Positions 9,675-18,569 of a stretch of DNA of 64,000 bases are shown piece by piece. The translations under genes were made by a program, and so were the position numbers. How positions within the stretch are numbered: position 1 is the first letter of the stretch; each line of letters opens with the position of its first letter. Below the pieces are notes generated by a model that made no database searches, was not told the origin of the DNA, and saw nothing but the letters and a program-made list of their open reading frames with translations. The DNA lies in contig NZ_CP009754.1 of assembly GCF_000772045.1 (NCBI RefSeq), positions 2,666,001 to 2,730,000 on the forward strand, read 5' to 3'. The stretch is from Streptomyces sp. CCM_MD2014 (GTDB lineage: Bacteria > Actinomycetota > Actinomycetes > Streptomycetales > Streptomycetaceae).

Positions 9675-9718
9675 GTTAGGCAGATATATACCGCAAATCA
9701 AACACGAAACGGGCTAAT
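9675..9718 (-). promoter_or_regulatory. AT-rich promoter region of hupS
   Basis: This short block is strikingly AT-rich for the window. On the minus strand it reads TTTGATTTGCGG, then TATATATC. The TATATA is a good -10 candidate, but no consensus -35 stands at 17 bases, so the sigma factor is unclear. Confidence 0.4.
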
Positions 9719-9757
9719 CACCCTTGTGCCGCAACGGACTCGGGCAGCCCGGCCGGT

Positions 9758-9988
9758 TCAGCCTTCCTCTTCGGGGAATCGGCCCGCGTCGAGGTCGGCG
9801 GTGAACCGGTCCAGGCGCCTTGCCGCACCGGCGAGATCGTGTTTGGCCGCGGCCGTAATGACCAGCAGCTTCCGGGTCAGCGCCATCCGTACGCCCTCCG
9901 GGACTTGCAGTGCGCGCACTCTTGTGTGCGCTTCCTTGAGCCGGACCGCGACCGCCGTATAGAGCTCGAGTTGGCCGTCGTGTTCCAT
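9758..9988 (-). CDS. Conserved hypothetical protein, 76 aa
   Basis: It starts at ATG 9988 and reads MEHDGQLELYTAVAVRLKEA, then RVRALQVPEGVRMALTRKLLVITAAAKHDLAGAARRLDRF. It is predicted to be mostly alpha-helical with no membrane segment or metal motif. A longer reading to 10066 has an unlikely N-terminus. It lies between hupS and leuD on the same strand. The function is not recognised. Confidence 0.65.
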   Translation of the reverse strand: MEHDGQLELYTAVAVRLKEAHTRVRALQVPEGVRMALTRKLLVITAAAKHDLAGAARRLDRFTADLDAGRFPEEEG

Positions 9989-10172
9989 GCACAGATTGTG
10001 CCATCTGGGGCGAGTTGTCGCCTGCGCAGGGGGCAACTGCCGCCCCGAACGGCCTTCCTGGCGCATCCGGAAACCGGTCCTCGCGACCTCACGTACCCCG
10101 GCAACAACGCCTCTAACGTGGGAAGTTGTGCGTCACGCCCGGCATCGGCGGCCTCGGGCGGATCCGAAAACG

Positions 10173-10207
10173 GCCGTACCCCCGATCGGGCTGATCGGGG
10201 GTACGGC
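10173..10207 (-). terminator. Terminator downstream of leuD
   Basis: A 15-bp perfect stem around GTACCCCCGATC / GATCGGGGGTAC with a five-base loop, about 70 bases beyond the leuD stop. Confidence 0.75.
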
Positions 10208-10274
10208 GGGTGTGCTGGGTGGCCGAAACTCGACCTTGCGAAGCACCCCCGGGAACGCGTGGGGGCTCCGGGGA

Positions 10275-10868
10275 TCAGACCTGGAGGGTCTGCGGCTTGA
10301 ACGACGGGCGCTTCGCCTCGTACGCGGCGATGTCCGCCTCGTTCTGGAGGGTGATCGAGATGTCGTCCAGCCCGTTCAGCAGCCGCCAGCGGGAGTTCTC
10401 GTCCAGCTCGAAGGAGGCGGTGACGCCCTCGGCACGGACCTCGCGGGCCTCCAGGTCGACCGTGATCTCGGCCTGCGGGTCCTTCTCCACCAGGTCCCAC
10501 AGCGCGTCCACGGTCTTCTGGTCGAGGACGACGGTGAGCAGGCCGTTCTTCAGCGAGTTGCCGCGGAAGATGTCGGCGAAGCGGGAGGAGATCACGGTCT
10601 TGAAGCCGTAGTTCTGCAGGGCCCAGACGGCGTGCTCGCGGGAGGAGCCGGTGCCGAAGTCGGGGCCCGCGACCAGGACGGTGGCGCCCTCGCGCTCGGG
10701 CCGGTTGAGCACGAACTCCGGGTCCTTGCGCCAGGCCTCGAAGAGCCCGTCCTCGAACCCGTCCCGGGTCACCTTCTTGAGCCAGTGGGCGGGGATGATC
10801 TGGTCGGTGTCGACGTTGCTGCGGCGCAGCGGGACGGCCCGGCCGGTGTGCTTGGTGAACGCTTCCAT
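10275..10868 (-). CDS. leuD: 3-isopropylmalate dehydratase small subunit
   Basis: A 197-residue swivel domain of isopropylmalate isomerase, which converts 2- to 3-isopropylmalate in leucine synthesis together with LeuC. It opens [26 protein letters not shown] and carries [17 protein letters not shown] and [15 protein letters not shown]. It starts five bases after leuC, so the pair is translated together. The length is standard. Confidence 0.97.
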   Translation of the reverse strand: MEAFTKHTGRAVPLRRSNVDTDQIIPAHWLKKVTRDGFEDGLFEAWRKDPEFVLNRPEREGATVLVAGPDFGTGSSREHAVWALQNYGFKTVISSRFADIFRGNSLKNGLLTVVLDQKTVDALWDLVEKDPQAEITVDLEAREVRAEGVTASFELDENSRWRLLNGLDDISITLQNEADIAAYEAKRPSFKPQTLQV

Positions 10869-10873
10869 GACTC

Positions 10874-12304
10874 TCAGACTCCAGCGGGCGTGGGGGCGTC
10901 GGCGGCGGACAGGTCGGCCGGGGAGGCCAGGTGGCCCAGGACCGCCGTCGCGGCCGCGACCTGCGGCGACACCAGGTGGGTGCGGCCGCCCTTGCCCTGG
11001 CGTCCCTCGAAGTTGCGGTTGGAGGTGGATGCGGAGCGCTCGCCCGGGGCCAGCTGGTCCGGGTTCATGCCCAGGCACATCGAGCAGCCCGCGTGCCGCC
11101 ATTCGGCGCCGGCCTCCTTGAAGACCACGTCCAAGCCCTCGGAGACGGCCTGCAGGCCGACCCGCGCGGAGCCCGGGACGACCAGCATGCGTACCCCGTC
11201 GGCGACTTTGCGGTCCCGGACGATCTCCGCGGCGGCCCGCAGGTCTTCGATGCGGCCGTTGGTGCAGGAACCCACGAAGACCGTGTCCACCTTGATGGAG
11301 CGCAGCGGCTGACCGGCCTCCAAGCCCATGTACTCCAGGGCCTTTTCGGCGGCGAGGCGCTCCGAGGCGTCCTCGTACGAAGCCGGGTCGGGGACGGCCG
11401 CGGAAAGCGGGGCGCCCTGGCCGGGGTTGGTGCCCCAGGTGACGAACGGCGCCAGCTCGGCGGCCTCGATGACCACCTCGGCGTCGAACTCGGCGTCGTC
11501 GTCCGTGCGCAGCGTCTTCCAGTACGCGACCGCCGCGTCCCAGTCGGCGCCCTCGGGGGCGTGCGGGCGGCCCTGGAGGTAGGCGAAGGTGGTCTCGTCG
11601 GGGGCGATCATGCCCGCGCGGGCGCCGGCCTCGATCGACATGTTGCAGATGGTCATGCGGGCCTCCATCGAGAGCTTCTCGATGGCCTCGCCGCGGTACT
11701 CCAGGATGTAGCCCTGGCCGCCGCCCGTGCCGATCCGCGCGATGATCGCCAGGATCAGGTCCTTGGCCGTGACTCCGTCGGGCAGCTCGCCGTTGACGGT
11801 GATCGCCATGGTCTTCGGGCGGGCCATGGGCAGCGTCTGGGTGGCCAGCACGTGCTCGACCTGCGAGGTGCCGATGCCGAACGCCAGCGCGCCGAAGGCG
11901 CCGTGCGTGGAGGTGTGCGAGTCGCCGCAGACCACGGTGGTGCCGGGCTGGGTCAGACCGAGCTGGGGGCCGACGACGTGCACGACGCCCTGCTCGACGT
12001 CGCCCAGCGGGTGCAGCCGGACGCCGAACTCCGCGCAGTTCTTGCGCAGCGTCTCCAGCTGGGCCCGGGAGACCGGGTCCGCGATGGGCTTGTCGATGTC
12101 GAGCGTCGGGGTGTTGTGGTCCTCGGTGGCGATGGTCAGGTCGAGCCGCCGCACCGGGCGGCCGCTCTTGCGGAGGCCGTCGAAGGCCTGCGGGCTGGTC
12201 ACCTCGTGCAGCAGGTGCAGATCGATGAAGAGGAGGTCGGGCTCGCCCTCGGCGCGCCGGACGACGTGGTCGTCCCAGACCTTCTCCGCGAGTGTCCTAC
12301 CCAT
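10874..12304 (-). CDS. leuC: 3-isopropylmalate dehydratase large subunit
   Basis: A 476-residue aconitase-family subunit. [43 protein letters not shown] and [10 protein letters not shown] supply the substrate-binding residues and the three cysteines for the 4Fe-4S cluster. ATG at 12304 ([15 protein letters not shown]) is preferred over an upstream in-frame start at 12340. It forms an operon with leuD and is divergent from ndgR. Established work in Streptomyces shows the NdgR/AreB regulator acting on leuCD. Confidence 0.97.
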   Translation of the reverse strand: MGRTLAEKVWDDHVVRRAEGEPDLLFIDLHLLHEVTSPQAFDGLRKSGRPVRRLDLTIATEDHNTPTLDIDKPIADPVSRAQLETLRKNCAEFGVRLHPLGDVEQGVVHVVGPQLGLTQPGTTVVCGDSHTSTHGAFGALAFGIGTSQVEHVLATQTLPMARPKTMAITVNGELPDGVTAKDLILAIIARIGTGGGQGYILEYRGEAIEKLSMEARMTICNMSIEAGARAGMIAPDETTFAYLQGRPHAPEGADWDAAVAYWKTLRTDDDAEFDAEVVIEAAELAPFVTWGTNPGQGAPLSAAVPDPASYEDASERLAAEKALEYMGLEAGQPLRSIKVDTVFVGSCTNGRIEDLRAAAEIVRDRKVADGVRMLVVPGSARVGLQAVSEGLDVVFKEAGAEWRHAGCSMCLGMNPDQLAPGERSASTSNRNFEGRQGKGGRTHLVSPQVAAATAVLGHLASPADLSAADAPTPAGV

Positions 12305-12500
12305 CGCTTTCCCTTCGGTCGGCACGAAGCGCCGACCCAACTAGTGATCTTGGGGAAGCGGTGCCCGCACCCCTGTGTTTCCGGGCAACCGCCACCAGGC
12401 CCTCTCGTCACGGGCCGTTGTGACTTCGTGCCATCCAGAGTGGCGGGTTCCACGGAAAATTGAACTTGCGTTTCACAGAGTGAGACGGGAGTATCGTTGC
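12305..12500. promoter_or_regulatory. leuC-ndgR divergent promoter and operator region
   Basis: This 196-base region separates leuC from its divergent regulator. Two inverted repeats stand out: TTCCACGGAA at 12448-12457 and TTTCAC-AGA-GTGAGA at 12471-12485. A -35/-10-like pair for ndgR (TTGCGT at 12466, GAGTAT at 12489) is weak. Binding of the NdgR family to this region is known in Streptomyces; which repeat it uses is inference. Confidence 0.55.
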
Positions 12501-13217
12501 ATGGACAACAGTAGCGGCGTCGGCGTTCTGGACAAGGCGGCCCTCGTCCTGAGCGCTCTGGAGTCCGGCCCGGCCACCCTCGCGGGGTTGGTCGGTGCGA
12601 CCGGACTGGCACGACCCACGGCCCACCGCCTGGCCGTGGCGCTGGAACACCACCGTATGGTGGCGCGCGACATGCAGGGCCGTTTCATCCTCGGCCCGCG
12701 CCTGGCCGAGCTCGCGGCGGCGGCCGGTGAGGACCGCCTGCTCGCCACGGCGGGCCCGGTCCTCACCCACCTGCGCGACGTCACGGGCGAGAGCGCCCAG
12801 CTCTACCGCCGCCAGGGCGACATGCGCATCTGCGTGGCCGCGGCCGAGCGCCTGTCGGGCCTGAGGGACACGGTCCCGGTCGGCTCCACGCTCACCATGA
12901 AGGCCGGCTCCTCGGCGCAGATCCTCATGGCCTGGGAGGAGCCCGAGCGCCTCCACCGCGGCCTCCAGGGCGCCCGCTTCACGGCGACGGCGCTGTCCGG
13001 CGTGCGGCGCCGCGGCTGGGCCCAGTCCATCGGCGAGCGCGAGCCCGGCGTCGCGTCCGTCTCCGCGCCGGTGCGCGGCCCCTCCAACCGCGTGGTGGCC
13101 GCCGTGTCCGTCTCCGGGCCCATCGAGCGACTCACCCGCCACCCCGGCCGCATGCACGCGCAGGCCATCATCGACGCCGCCGGCCGCCTCTCCGAGGCCC
13201 TGCGCCGCAACGGCTGA
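12501..13217 (+). CDS. ndgR: IclR-family amino-acid regulator NdgR
   Basis: A 238-residue regulator starting at ATG 12501. The N-terminal winged helix reads VLDKAALVLSALESGPATLAGLVGATGLARPTAHRLAVALE, and the C-terminal IclR effector domain includes FILGPRLAEL and SAPVRGPSNRVVAAVSVSGP. Length, sequence and position opposite leuCD match NdgR/AreB, reported to control leucine and other amino-acid genes and antibiotic output. The unusual C-terminal domain lacks the small-ligand pocket residues of glyoxylate-binding IclR proteins as far as can be judged by eye. Confidence 0.92.
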   Translation: MDNSSGVGVLDKAALVLSALESGPATLAGLVGATGLARPTAHRLAVALEHHRMVARDMQGRFILGPRLAELAAAAGEDRLLATAGPVLTHLRDVTGESAQLYRRQGDMRICVAAAERLSGLRDTVPVGSTLTMKAGSSAQILMAWEEPERLHRGLQGARFTATALSGVRRRGWAQSIGEREPGVASVSAPVRGPSNRVVAAVSVSGPIERLTRHPGRMHAQAIIDAAGRLSEALRRNG

Positions 13218-13283
13218 CCGCCCCCGAACGCTGCTGACCGGTCACGGGCCCGCCTCAACGCCGCGGCGGGCCCGGCGCCGTTC

Positions 13284-13856
13284 TCAGACCCCGTCGGGGG
13301 CCTCCCCCGGGGCGACGACGCGCCTCTCGGCCCTCGCCACAGCCGCGTCCGCCGCCTTGGCCGACCGGTACGCGAAGCGGTCGCGGGCGCGCTTGCCCCG
13401 CCGCTCCAGGGACACCCGGCCGTGCGCCGCCGCGAGCCCGAACGCGGGCATGTCGGCGTAGATCGACTCGTAGGACCCCTCGGGCACGACGTACGCCTCG
13501 TGCCAGAGCCCCACGTGCCCGCGCACCCTGCCCTTGCGCTCCTTGCCGTTGATGACCGCCCAGGCCCGGTGGTGGAACATGTCGGGCGAGTGCGCGTACC
13601 GGTAGAGCTTCTCCTTGGACTCCCAGTACTGGACGACGTAGTACGTCCGCGGCGAGGCCGTCAGCAGGACGTGGTGCAGGAGCCCGCGCTCCGGGGCCTT
13701 CGCCAGCTCGCGGAGCATGCGCGGCATGGCGAGGAAGACCGGCAGCCAGTGGTGCACAGCCCAGAAGTGGTTGATCCGCATGCCGATCAGCAGGACGGTC
13801 ACGTCCCCCTCGGCGGCGGCGGTGGTGCGGGTCGCGGTCGCGGACTTGCCCGGCAT
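13284..13856 (-). CDS. DUF4188-family (heme/aldoxime-like) protein
   Basis: A 190-residue protein starting at ATG 13856, which has GGGGAGG five bases upstream; a further ATG at 13886 is rejected because it lies inside the operator. Typical family sequence: VTVLLIGMRINHFWAVHHWLPVF, then MPRMLRELAK, YYVVQYWESKEKLYRYAHSPDMFHHRAW and GLWHEAYVVPEGSYESIYADMP. The fold is a dimeric alpha-beta barrel with several conserved histidines, possibly metal or heme binding. It is divergent from a MerR-type regulator, with a shared palindrome between them, so the regulator likely controls it. The function is unknown. Confidence 0.8.
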   Translation of the reverse strand: MPGKSATATRTTAAAEGDVTVLLIGMRINHFWAVHHWLPVFLAMPRMLRELAKAPERGLLHHVLLTASPRTYYVVQYWESKEKLYRYAHSPDMFHHRAWAVINGKERKGRVRGHVGLWHEAYVVPEGSYESIYADMPAFGLAAAHGRVSLERRGKRARDRFAYRSAKAADAAVARAERRVVAPGEAPDGV

Positions 13857-13882
13857 GAACGCCTCCCCGTTGTCGGTGAGCT

Positions 13883-13912
13883 GCACTGTCCAAGTGCCAC
13901 TGCTTGGATAGT
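13883..13912. promoter_or_regulatory. MerR-type operator between the DUF4188 and MerR genes
   Basis: Half-sites CACTGTCCAAG (13883-13893) and CTTGGATAGTG (13902-13912) pair at ten of eleven positions around an eight-base spacer. The position between divergent genes and the symmetry fit binding by the dimeric regulator at 13940. Confidence 0.7.
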
Positions 13913-13939
13913 GGCGCTATCCGAAGGAGGGTGCAAGGG

Positions 13940-14584
13940 ATGCGACTGGCCGACCTGAGCAAGCGCAGCGGGGTGTCCACCGCGACGATCAAGTACTACC
14001 TGCGGGAAGGGCTGTTGCCGCCGGGTCGGCAGATCAACGCGACCACGGCCGAGTACGACGAGGACCATCTGCGCCGGCTGCGGCTGGTGCGGGCGCTGAT
14101 CCAGGTCGGCAAGGTGCCGGTGGCCGCGGCCCGGGAGGTCCTGGGGCACGTCGACGACGACTCGCTGGGCCGCACCGTCCGGCTGGGAGCGGCCCTGTGG
14201 GCGCTGCCGCAGGAAGCCGAGCCCGACGAGGCGGACCCGGCAGTGGCCGCCGCCCGCGTCGAGGTGGACCGGCTCCTCGAACTGCTGGGCTGGGAGACCT
14301 CGCGGGAGATGGCACCGCTCTCCCCCGTGCACCGCTCCCTGGTGGTGGCGGTGGCCGCGCTGCGCCGGCTCGACTATCCGTGGGACGCGGAACTGATGGC
14401 GCCCTACGGCGCATTGATGATGGAAGTGGCCCGACGGGACCTGGACTTCATGGAGAGCCACGCCTCGGAGGCGGAGCAGGTCGAGCTGGCGGTCGCGGCG
14501 GCGGTGCTCTTCCAGCCGGTGCTGCGGGCCCTGCACCGGCTGGCACAGGAGGAGGAGTCGGCGCGGCGGTACGGCATCGAGTAA
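13940..14584 (+). CDS. MerR-family transcriptional regulator
   Basis: A 214-residue regulator. GAAGGAGG precedes ATG at 13940 by nine bases. The first 70 residues are a MerR winged helix (MRLADLSKRSGVSTATIKYYLREGLLPPGR, then YDEDHLRRLRLVRALIQVGKVPVAAAREVL). The rest is a helical effector domain rich in Ala, Glu and Leu with no cysteine pair, so a metal sensor is unlikely. It probably regulates itself and the divergent DUF4188 gene through the palindrome in between. Confidence 0.85.
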   Translation: MRLADLSKRSGVSTATIKYYLREGLLPPGRQINATTAEYDEDHLRRLRLVRALIQVGKVPVAAAREVLGHVDDDSLGRTVRLGAALWALPQEAEPDEADPAVAAARVEVDRLLELLGWETSREMAPLSPVHRSLVVAVAALRRLDYPWDAELMAPYGALMMEVARRDLDFMESHASEAEQVELAVAAAVLFQPVLRALHRLAQEEESARRYGIE

Positions 14585-14603
14585 GTGCGTGAGGAACGCC
14601 GAA

Positions 14604-14631
14604 GGGGGCTCCCGCCTCGGCGGAAGCCCCC
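14604..14631. terminator. Terminator for the MerR gene and the tRNA cluster
   Basis: An 11-pair stem GGGGGCTCCCG / CGGAAGCCCCC with one mismatch and a six-base loop. It lies just after the MerR stop and just beyond the last tRNA of the minus-strand cluster, so it may serve both. Confidence 0.65.
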
Positions 14632-14644
14632 TCGGGACTTCGAG

Positions 14645-14717
14645 TACCCCCGACCGGATTCGAACCGGCGCTACCGCCTTGAGAGGGCGGCGTGCTAGGC
14701 CGCTACACAACGGGGGC
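14645..14717 (-). tRNA. tRNA-Glu (CUC)
   Basis: A 73-base cloverleaf read on the minus strand. The acceptor stem is GCCCCCG / CGGGGGT. Anticodon loop CTCTCAA gives CUC, and the T arm contains GGTTCGAATCC. No CCA is encoded. This is the last of five tRNAs in the cluster. Confidence 0.95.
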
Positions 14718-14761
14718 GTGGATCTTGCAGGCGTTCAATACTACATCGCCGCAGATCCGAG

Positions 14762-14833
14762 CTGGTCTACCAGGACTCGAACCTAGACTAACTGAACCAG
14801 AATCAGTCGTGCTGCCAATTACACCATAGACCA
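14762..14833 (-). tRNA. tRNA-Gln (CUG)
   Basis: A 72-base cloverleaf with acceptor TGGTCTA / TAGACCA. Anticodon loop TTCTGGT gives CUG, and the T arm contains GGTTCGAGTCC. It differs from the upstream copy mainly in one acceptor pair (T-A here, C-G there). Confidence 0.95.
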
Positions 14834-14853
14834 ATGTGGTTTAGACCAGTTCG

Positions 14854-14926
14854 TACCCCCGACCGGATTCGAACCGGCGCTACCGCCTTGAGAGGGCGGC
14901 GTGCTAGGCCGCTACACAACGGGGGC
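14854..14926 (-). tRNA. tRNA-Glu (CUC), second copy
   Basis: Identical through the body to the copy at 14645-14717, including the anticodon stem CCGCC / GGCGG and CUC anticodon. Confidence 0.95.
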
Positions 14927-14988
14927 CCTAGCGATCCTGCATCGAGAACAGTGGGAGCTACCCGGGCTGTCCTCGCGGGAAGGATCTG

Positions 14989-15061
14989 TACCCCCGACCG
15001 GATTCGAACCGGCGCTACTGCCTTGAGAGGGCAGCGTGCTAGGCCGCTACACAACGGGGGC
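14989..15061 (-). tRNA. tRNA-Glu (CUC), third copy with one changed anticodon-stem pair
   Basis: Same as the other two tRNA-Glu genes except that the anticodon stem reads CTGCC / GGCAG instead of CCGCC / GGCGG, a compensated change that keeps pairing. The anticodon is CUC. Confidence 0.95.
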
Positions 15062-15083
15062 TTTGCAGATTTAGCTCTGCGAG

Positions 15084-15155
15084 CTGGCCTACCAGGACTC
15101 GAACCTAGACTAACTGAACCAGAATCAGTCGTGCTGCCAATTACACCATAGGCCA
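15084..15155 (-). tRNA. tRNA-Gln (CUG), first of the cluster
   Basis: A 72-base cloverleaf with acceptor TGGCCTA / TAGGCCA and CUG anticodon. It is the promoter-proximal gene of the minus-strand cluster Gln-Glu-Glu-Gln-Glu. About 90 bases separate it from the HAD phosphatase gene. Confidence 0.95.
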
Positions 15156-15246
15156 CTGGAACGCAAGCCCCGGAGGGTTCTTGTTCTAGCGTTGCGCTTC
15201 CGGTTCCCGGCCGTTCGGCCCGCTCTCCGGCGGCGCAGGAAGAACA

Positions 15247-15981
15247 TTACCCGAAGGTGGACGGGGCTCCAAAACGGGTATCGGCGCCGAGGAGCGCGGG
15301 AAGTTCGGAGAGCGAGGCGATACGGCGCGGTCCGGCCGGCGGGTCGACGGTCGCGCAGACGCCGCCGCGGTCGATCCACACGGACAGCAGCCCGGCGTCG
15401 GCGGCGCCGCGACCGTCGATCTCCGGGTGGTCCCCGACGTAGGCGACCTCGGACGGCGGGAGGGCCAGGGCGTCGCAGGCCGCGAGGAAGGCACCGGCCT
15501 CCGGCTTGGAGACGCCCAGCTCGGCGGCGCACAGGATGGCCTCGAAGCGGTCGTGCACGCCGAGGACGCGCAGCTTGCGGTCCTGGACGGTGAGGCTGGA
15601 GTTGGAGAGCACGGCGTGCCGGTGGCTGCCGGCGAGCGCGTCCAGGACGGGCATCACGTCGGGGAAGAGGGACCAGGCGGCCTCGTAGTGCGTGACGTAC
15701 CGCTGGAACCAGCCGTCGGCCTCGGCGTCCGTCAGCTCCGGACGGCCCAGGAACACCCGGGTGCGGTCGCGGCGCTGTGTGACGAAGTCCACCTCTCCGG
15801 CGGAGAAGCGCGCCCACTGCTGGTCGGTGATCTCCCGCCAGCGCACGAGGGCCTGCTCGGCCGACCCGTACCCGGCGAGGAGCCCCTCGGCGGCCAGATG
15901 GGCACGCATGCCCTCGCGGTCGGCGGTGGTGTAGTCGAAGAGCGTGTCGTCGACGTCCCAGACCACGGCGCGAATGCTCAT
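15247..15981 (-). CDS. HAD-superfamily hydrolase
   Basis: A 244-residue HAD phosphatase starting at ATG 15981. Motif I is VVWDVDDTLFDY at residues 6-17. Motif II is VLSNSSL, the conserved lysine is in GVSKPEAGAF, and motif IV is VAYVGDHPEIDGRGAADAG. A helical cap domain lies between motifs I and II, as in haloacid-dehalogenase/phosphoglycolate-phosphatase-like enzymes. The substrate cannot be read from the sequence. It sits alone between the tRNA cluster and gltX on the same strand. Confidence 0.88.
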   Translation of the reverse strand: MSIRAVVWDVDDTLFDYTTADREGMRAHLAAEGLLAGYGSAEQALVRWREITDQQWARFSAGEVDFVTQRRDRTRVFLGRPELTDAEADGWFQRYVTHYEAAWSLFPDVMPVLDALAGSHRHAVLSNSSLTVQDRKLRVLGVHDRFEAILCAAELGVSKPEAGAFLAACDALALPPSEVAYVGDHPEIDGRGAADAGLLSVWIDRGGVCATVDPPAGPRRIASLSELPALLGADTRFGAPSTFG

Positions 15982-16119
15982 GATCCGACGGTAACGCCGG
16001 GACGGGGCGGTCCGGGTGCCTTTCGGCGCTCCGGTGGCCGGTGCGGTCATGGCCGTCGTCCCGGAGATCTTCGCCGGGAGTGCCCCTCCTCATCGACGAG
16101 GCCGACGTACGGTGACCGA

Positions 16120-16165
16120 GCGGCGAGGGGCGGCACCCGGAGTTCCGGGTGCCGCCCCTCGCCGC
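16120..16165 (-). terminator. Long perfect hairpin downstream of gltX
   Basis: A 21-bp perfect stem (left arm from 16120, right arm 16145-16165) with a four-base AGTT loop. It follows the gltX stop by about 25 bases. There is no T-run, as is common for Streptomyces terminators. Confidence 0.8.
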
Positions 16166-16188
16166 CGTCTGCGCCTCGAGCGCGGGCG

Positions 16189-17673
16189 TTACGCCGCGAG
16201 CCGCGCCAGCGCCGCGTCGATGCGGGCCAGCGCCTTCTCCTTGCCCAGGACCTCGAGGGACTCGAAGAGGGGCAGGCCGACCGTGCGGCCGGTGACGGCG
16301 ACGCGGACGGGGGCCTGGGCCTTGCCGAGCTTGAGGCCGTGGGCCTCGCCGGCGGCCAGGACGGCCTCCTTGAGGGCCTCCGGGGAGGTCCAGTCGGCGG
16401 CGTCCAGCTTCTCGCGGGCCGTGGTCAGGAGCGCGTCCGAGCCCTCCTTCATGGCCTTGGTCCAGCTCGCCTCGTCGAAGACCGGCTCCGGCAGGAACAG
16501 GAAGTCGACGTTGTCGGTGATCTCGGAGAGCACCTTCAGGCGGGTCTGCGCGTGCGGCGCGATCGCCTGCCACTTGGCCTCGTCGAAGTCCTCCGGCGCC
16601 CAGGGGGCGACGGGGGCCTTCAGCCAGGGGCGGCAGCGCTCGGTGAAGTCCTTGACCTCGAGGAGGCGGATGTGGTCGGCGTTGATCGCCTCGCACTTCT
16701 TCAGGTCGAAGCGCGCCGGGTTGGGCTGGACGTCGTTGACGTCGAAGGCCGCGACCATCTCCTCGATGGTGAAGATGTCCTGGTCGGCGGAGAGCGACCA
16801 GCCGAGCAGGGAGAGGTAGTTGAGCAGGCCCTCGGGGAGGAAGCCGCGCTCGCGGTACAGGTTGAGGCTCGACTGCGGGTCGCGCTTGGAGAGCTTCTTG
16901 TTGCCCTCGCCCATGACGTACGGCAGGTGGCCGAAGGCGGGGATCTCCTTGGCGATGCCCAGCTCGGTCAGCGCCTTGTACAGGGCGATCTGACGCGGGG
17001 TGGAGGAGAGCAGGTCCTCGCCGCGCAGGACGTGGGTGATCTCCATCAGGGCGTCGTCGACCGGGTTGACGAGCGTGTACAGGGGCGCGCCGTTGGCCCG
17101 GACGATGCCGTAGTCCGGGACGTTCTCCGGGAGGTAGGTGATCTCGCCGCGGACCAGGTCCGTGAAGGTGATCGCCTCGTCGGGCATCCGGAAGCGGACG
17201 ATGGGCTCGCGGCCCTGGGCCTTGTACTCCTCGACCTGCGCGGCGCTCAGGTCGCGGCAGTGGCCGTCGTAGCCGGAGGGCTTGCCGGCGGCGCGGGCGG
17301 CCTCGCGGCGGGTGTCCAGCTCTTCCTGGGAGCAGTAGCAGTGGTAGGCGTGGCCGGCGTCCAGGAGCTTGTGGGCGACGTCCTTGTAGAGGTCCATGCG
17401 CTGCGACTGGCGGTACGGCGCGTGGGGGCCGCCGACCTCGGGGCCCTCGTCCCAGTCGAAGCCCAGCCAGCGCATCGAGTCCAGGAGCTGGTTGTACGAC
17501 TCCTCGGAGTCGCGGGCCGCGTCGGTGTCCTCGATGCGGAAGACCAGCGTGCCCTGGTGGTGCCGGGCGAACGCCCAGTTGAACAGGGCGGTGCGGACCA
17601 GGCCCACGTGGGGGTTGCCGGTGGGGGACGGACAGAAACGGACGCGTACGGGGGAGCCGGATGCGCTAGCCAC
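16189..17673 (-). CDS. gltX: Glutamyl-tRNA synthetase
   Basis: A 494-residue class I synthetase. The HIGH-type box is [20 protein letters not shown] near the N-terminus and the KMSKS-type box is KKLSKRD. The chosen start is GTG at 17673, nine bases after AAGG. It overlaps the upstream hydrolase stop by eight bases; an in-frame TTG at 17682 is less likely. Actinobacteria often charge tRNA-Gln indirectly using this enzyme plus GatCAB. The tRNA-Glu and tRNA-Gln genes it would serve lie 1 kb downstream, which may be coincidence. Confidence 0.96.
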   Translation of the reverse strand: MASASGSPVRVRFCPSPTGNPHVGLVRTALFNWAFARHHQGTLVFRIEDTDAARDSEESYNQLLDSMRWLGFDWDEGPEVGGPHAPYRQSQRMDLYKDVAHKLLDAGHAYHCYCSQEELDTRREAARAAGKPSGYDGHCRDLSAAQVEEYKAQGREPIVRFRMPDEAITFTDLVRGEITYLPENVPDYGIVRANGAPLYTLVNPVDDALMEITHVLRGEDLLSSTPRQIALYKALTELGIAKEIPAFGHLPYVMGEGNKKLSKRDPQSSLNLYRERGFLPEGLLNYLSLLGWSLSADQDIFTIEEMVAAFDVNDVQPNPARFDLKKCEAINADHIRLLEVKDFTERCRPWLKAPVAPWAPEDFDEAKWQAIAPHAQTRLKVLSEITDNVDFLFLPEPVFDEASWTKAMKEGSDALLTTAREKLDAADWTSPEALKEAVLAAGEAHGLKLGKAQAPVRVAVTGRTVGLPLFESLEVLGKEKALARIDAALARLAA

Positions 17674-18442
17674 GCTTGACAACCTTGTTGGTGAGAGTGC
17701 CGATGCCTTCGATGGTGACGGCGACCTCGTCGCCGACGTTGAGGGGGCCGACGCCGGCCGGGGTGCCCGTGAGGATCACGTCACCGGGGAGCAGCGTCAT
17801 CGCCTCGGAGATGTTGACGATCAGATCCTCGATGGAGTGGATCATCTCGCTGGTGCGGCCGAGCTGGCGCTGGCCGCCGTTGACCGTGAGCTGGATGGTC
17901 AGGTCGCTCGGGTCCAGGTCGGTCTCCACCCAGGGGCCCAGCGGGCAGGACGAGTCGAAGCCCTTGGCCCTGGCCCACTGCTTCTCGCGGCGCTGGACGT
18001 CGCGGGCGGTGACGTCGTTGGCGCAGGTGTAGCCGAAGATCACGTCCTTGACGCGCTCGCGCGGGACCTCGCGGCACATGCGGCCGATGACGACGGCGAG
18101 TTCGGCCTCGTGGTGCAGTTCCTCGGTGAAGGAGGGGTACTGAATGGCGTCGCCGGGGCCGATCACGGAGGTGGACGGCTTGAAGAAGGCGAACGGGGCG
18201 TCGGGCACCTCGTTGCCGAGTTCGCGGGTGTGCTCGGCGTAGGTGCGGGCGAAGGCGACGACCTTGTTGGGGAGTACCGGCGGCAGGAGCCGCACCTTGC
18301 TCAGGGGCACCTTGGTGCCGGAGAGCTCGTAGTCCGCGAACGGGATGCCCTTGATGATGTCGAGGACGAGCTGGTCCGGCTGGTCGCCCTCGACCGCGCC
18401 GAAGGCGACGTTCCCGTCGATGGAGAACCTGGCGATGCGCAC
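17666..18442 (-). CDS. Fumarylacetoacetate-hydrolase family protein
   Basis: A 258-residue FAH-fold protein. The metal-binding set is visible as [16 protein letters not shown], then [15 protein letters not shown], and [15 protein letters not shown] and [12 protein letters not shown] close the fold. This subgroup includes 2-hydroxyhepta-2,4-diene-1,7-dioate isomerases, acylpyruvases and oxaloacetate decarboxylases; which one applies cannot be decided. It overlaps gltX by eight bases and is probably co-transcribed with it. Confidence 0.9.
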   Translation of the reverse strand: MRIARFSIDGNVAFGAVEGDQPDQLVLDIIKGIPFADYELSGTKVPLSKVRLLPPVLPNKVVAFARTYAEHTRELGNEVPDAPFAFFKPSTSVIGPGDAIQYPSFTEELHHEAELAVVIGRMCREVPRERVKDVIFGYTCANDVTARDVQRREKQWARAKGFDSSCPLGPWVETDLDPSDLTIQLTVNGGQRQLGRTSEMIHSIEDLIVNISEAMTLLPGDVILTGTPAGVGPLNVGDEVAVTIEGIGTLTNKVVKRG

Positions 18443-18569
18443 GGGTTGCTTGGCCCCTTGACTGAGCTGGCTGGAGTCTGACGCTCCAGGCTATCGCGGT
18501 GGGCCTGGTCCGCCCGGCAGGTCGTCGGAGGCCGGGCCGCCGCTGAACGGACGGCGGCCCCGAGGCGTA

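Noticed and set aside
14640..15160. CRISPR-like repeated block
   Set aside because: The repeated units fold as tRNA cloverleaves with Glu and Gln anticodons; the spacing is that of a tRNA cluster.
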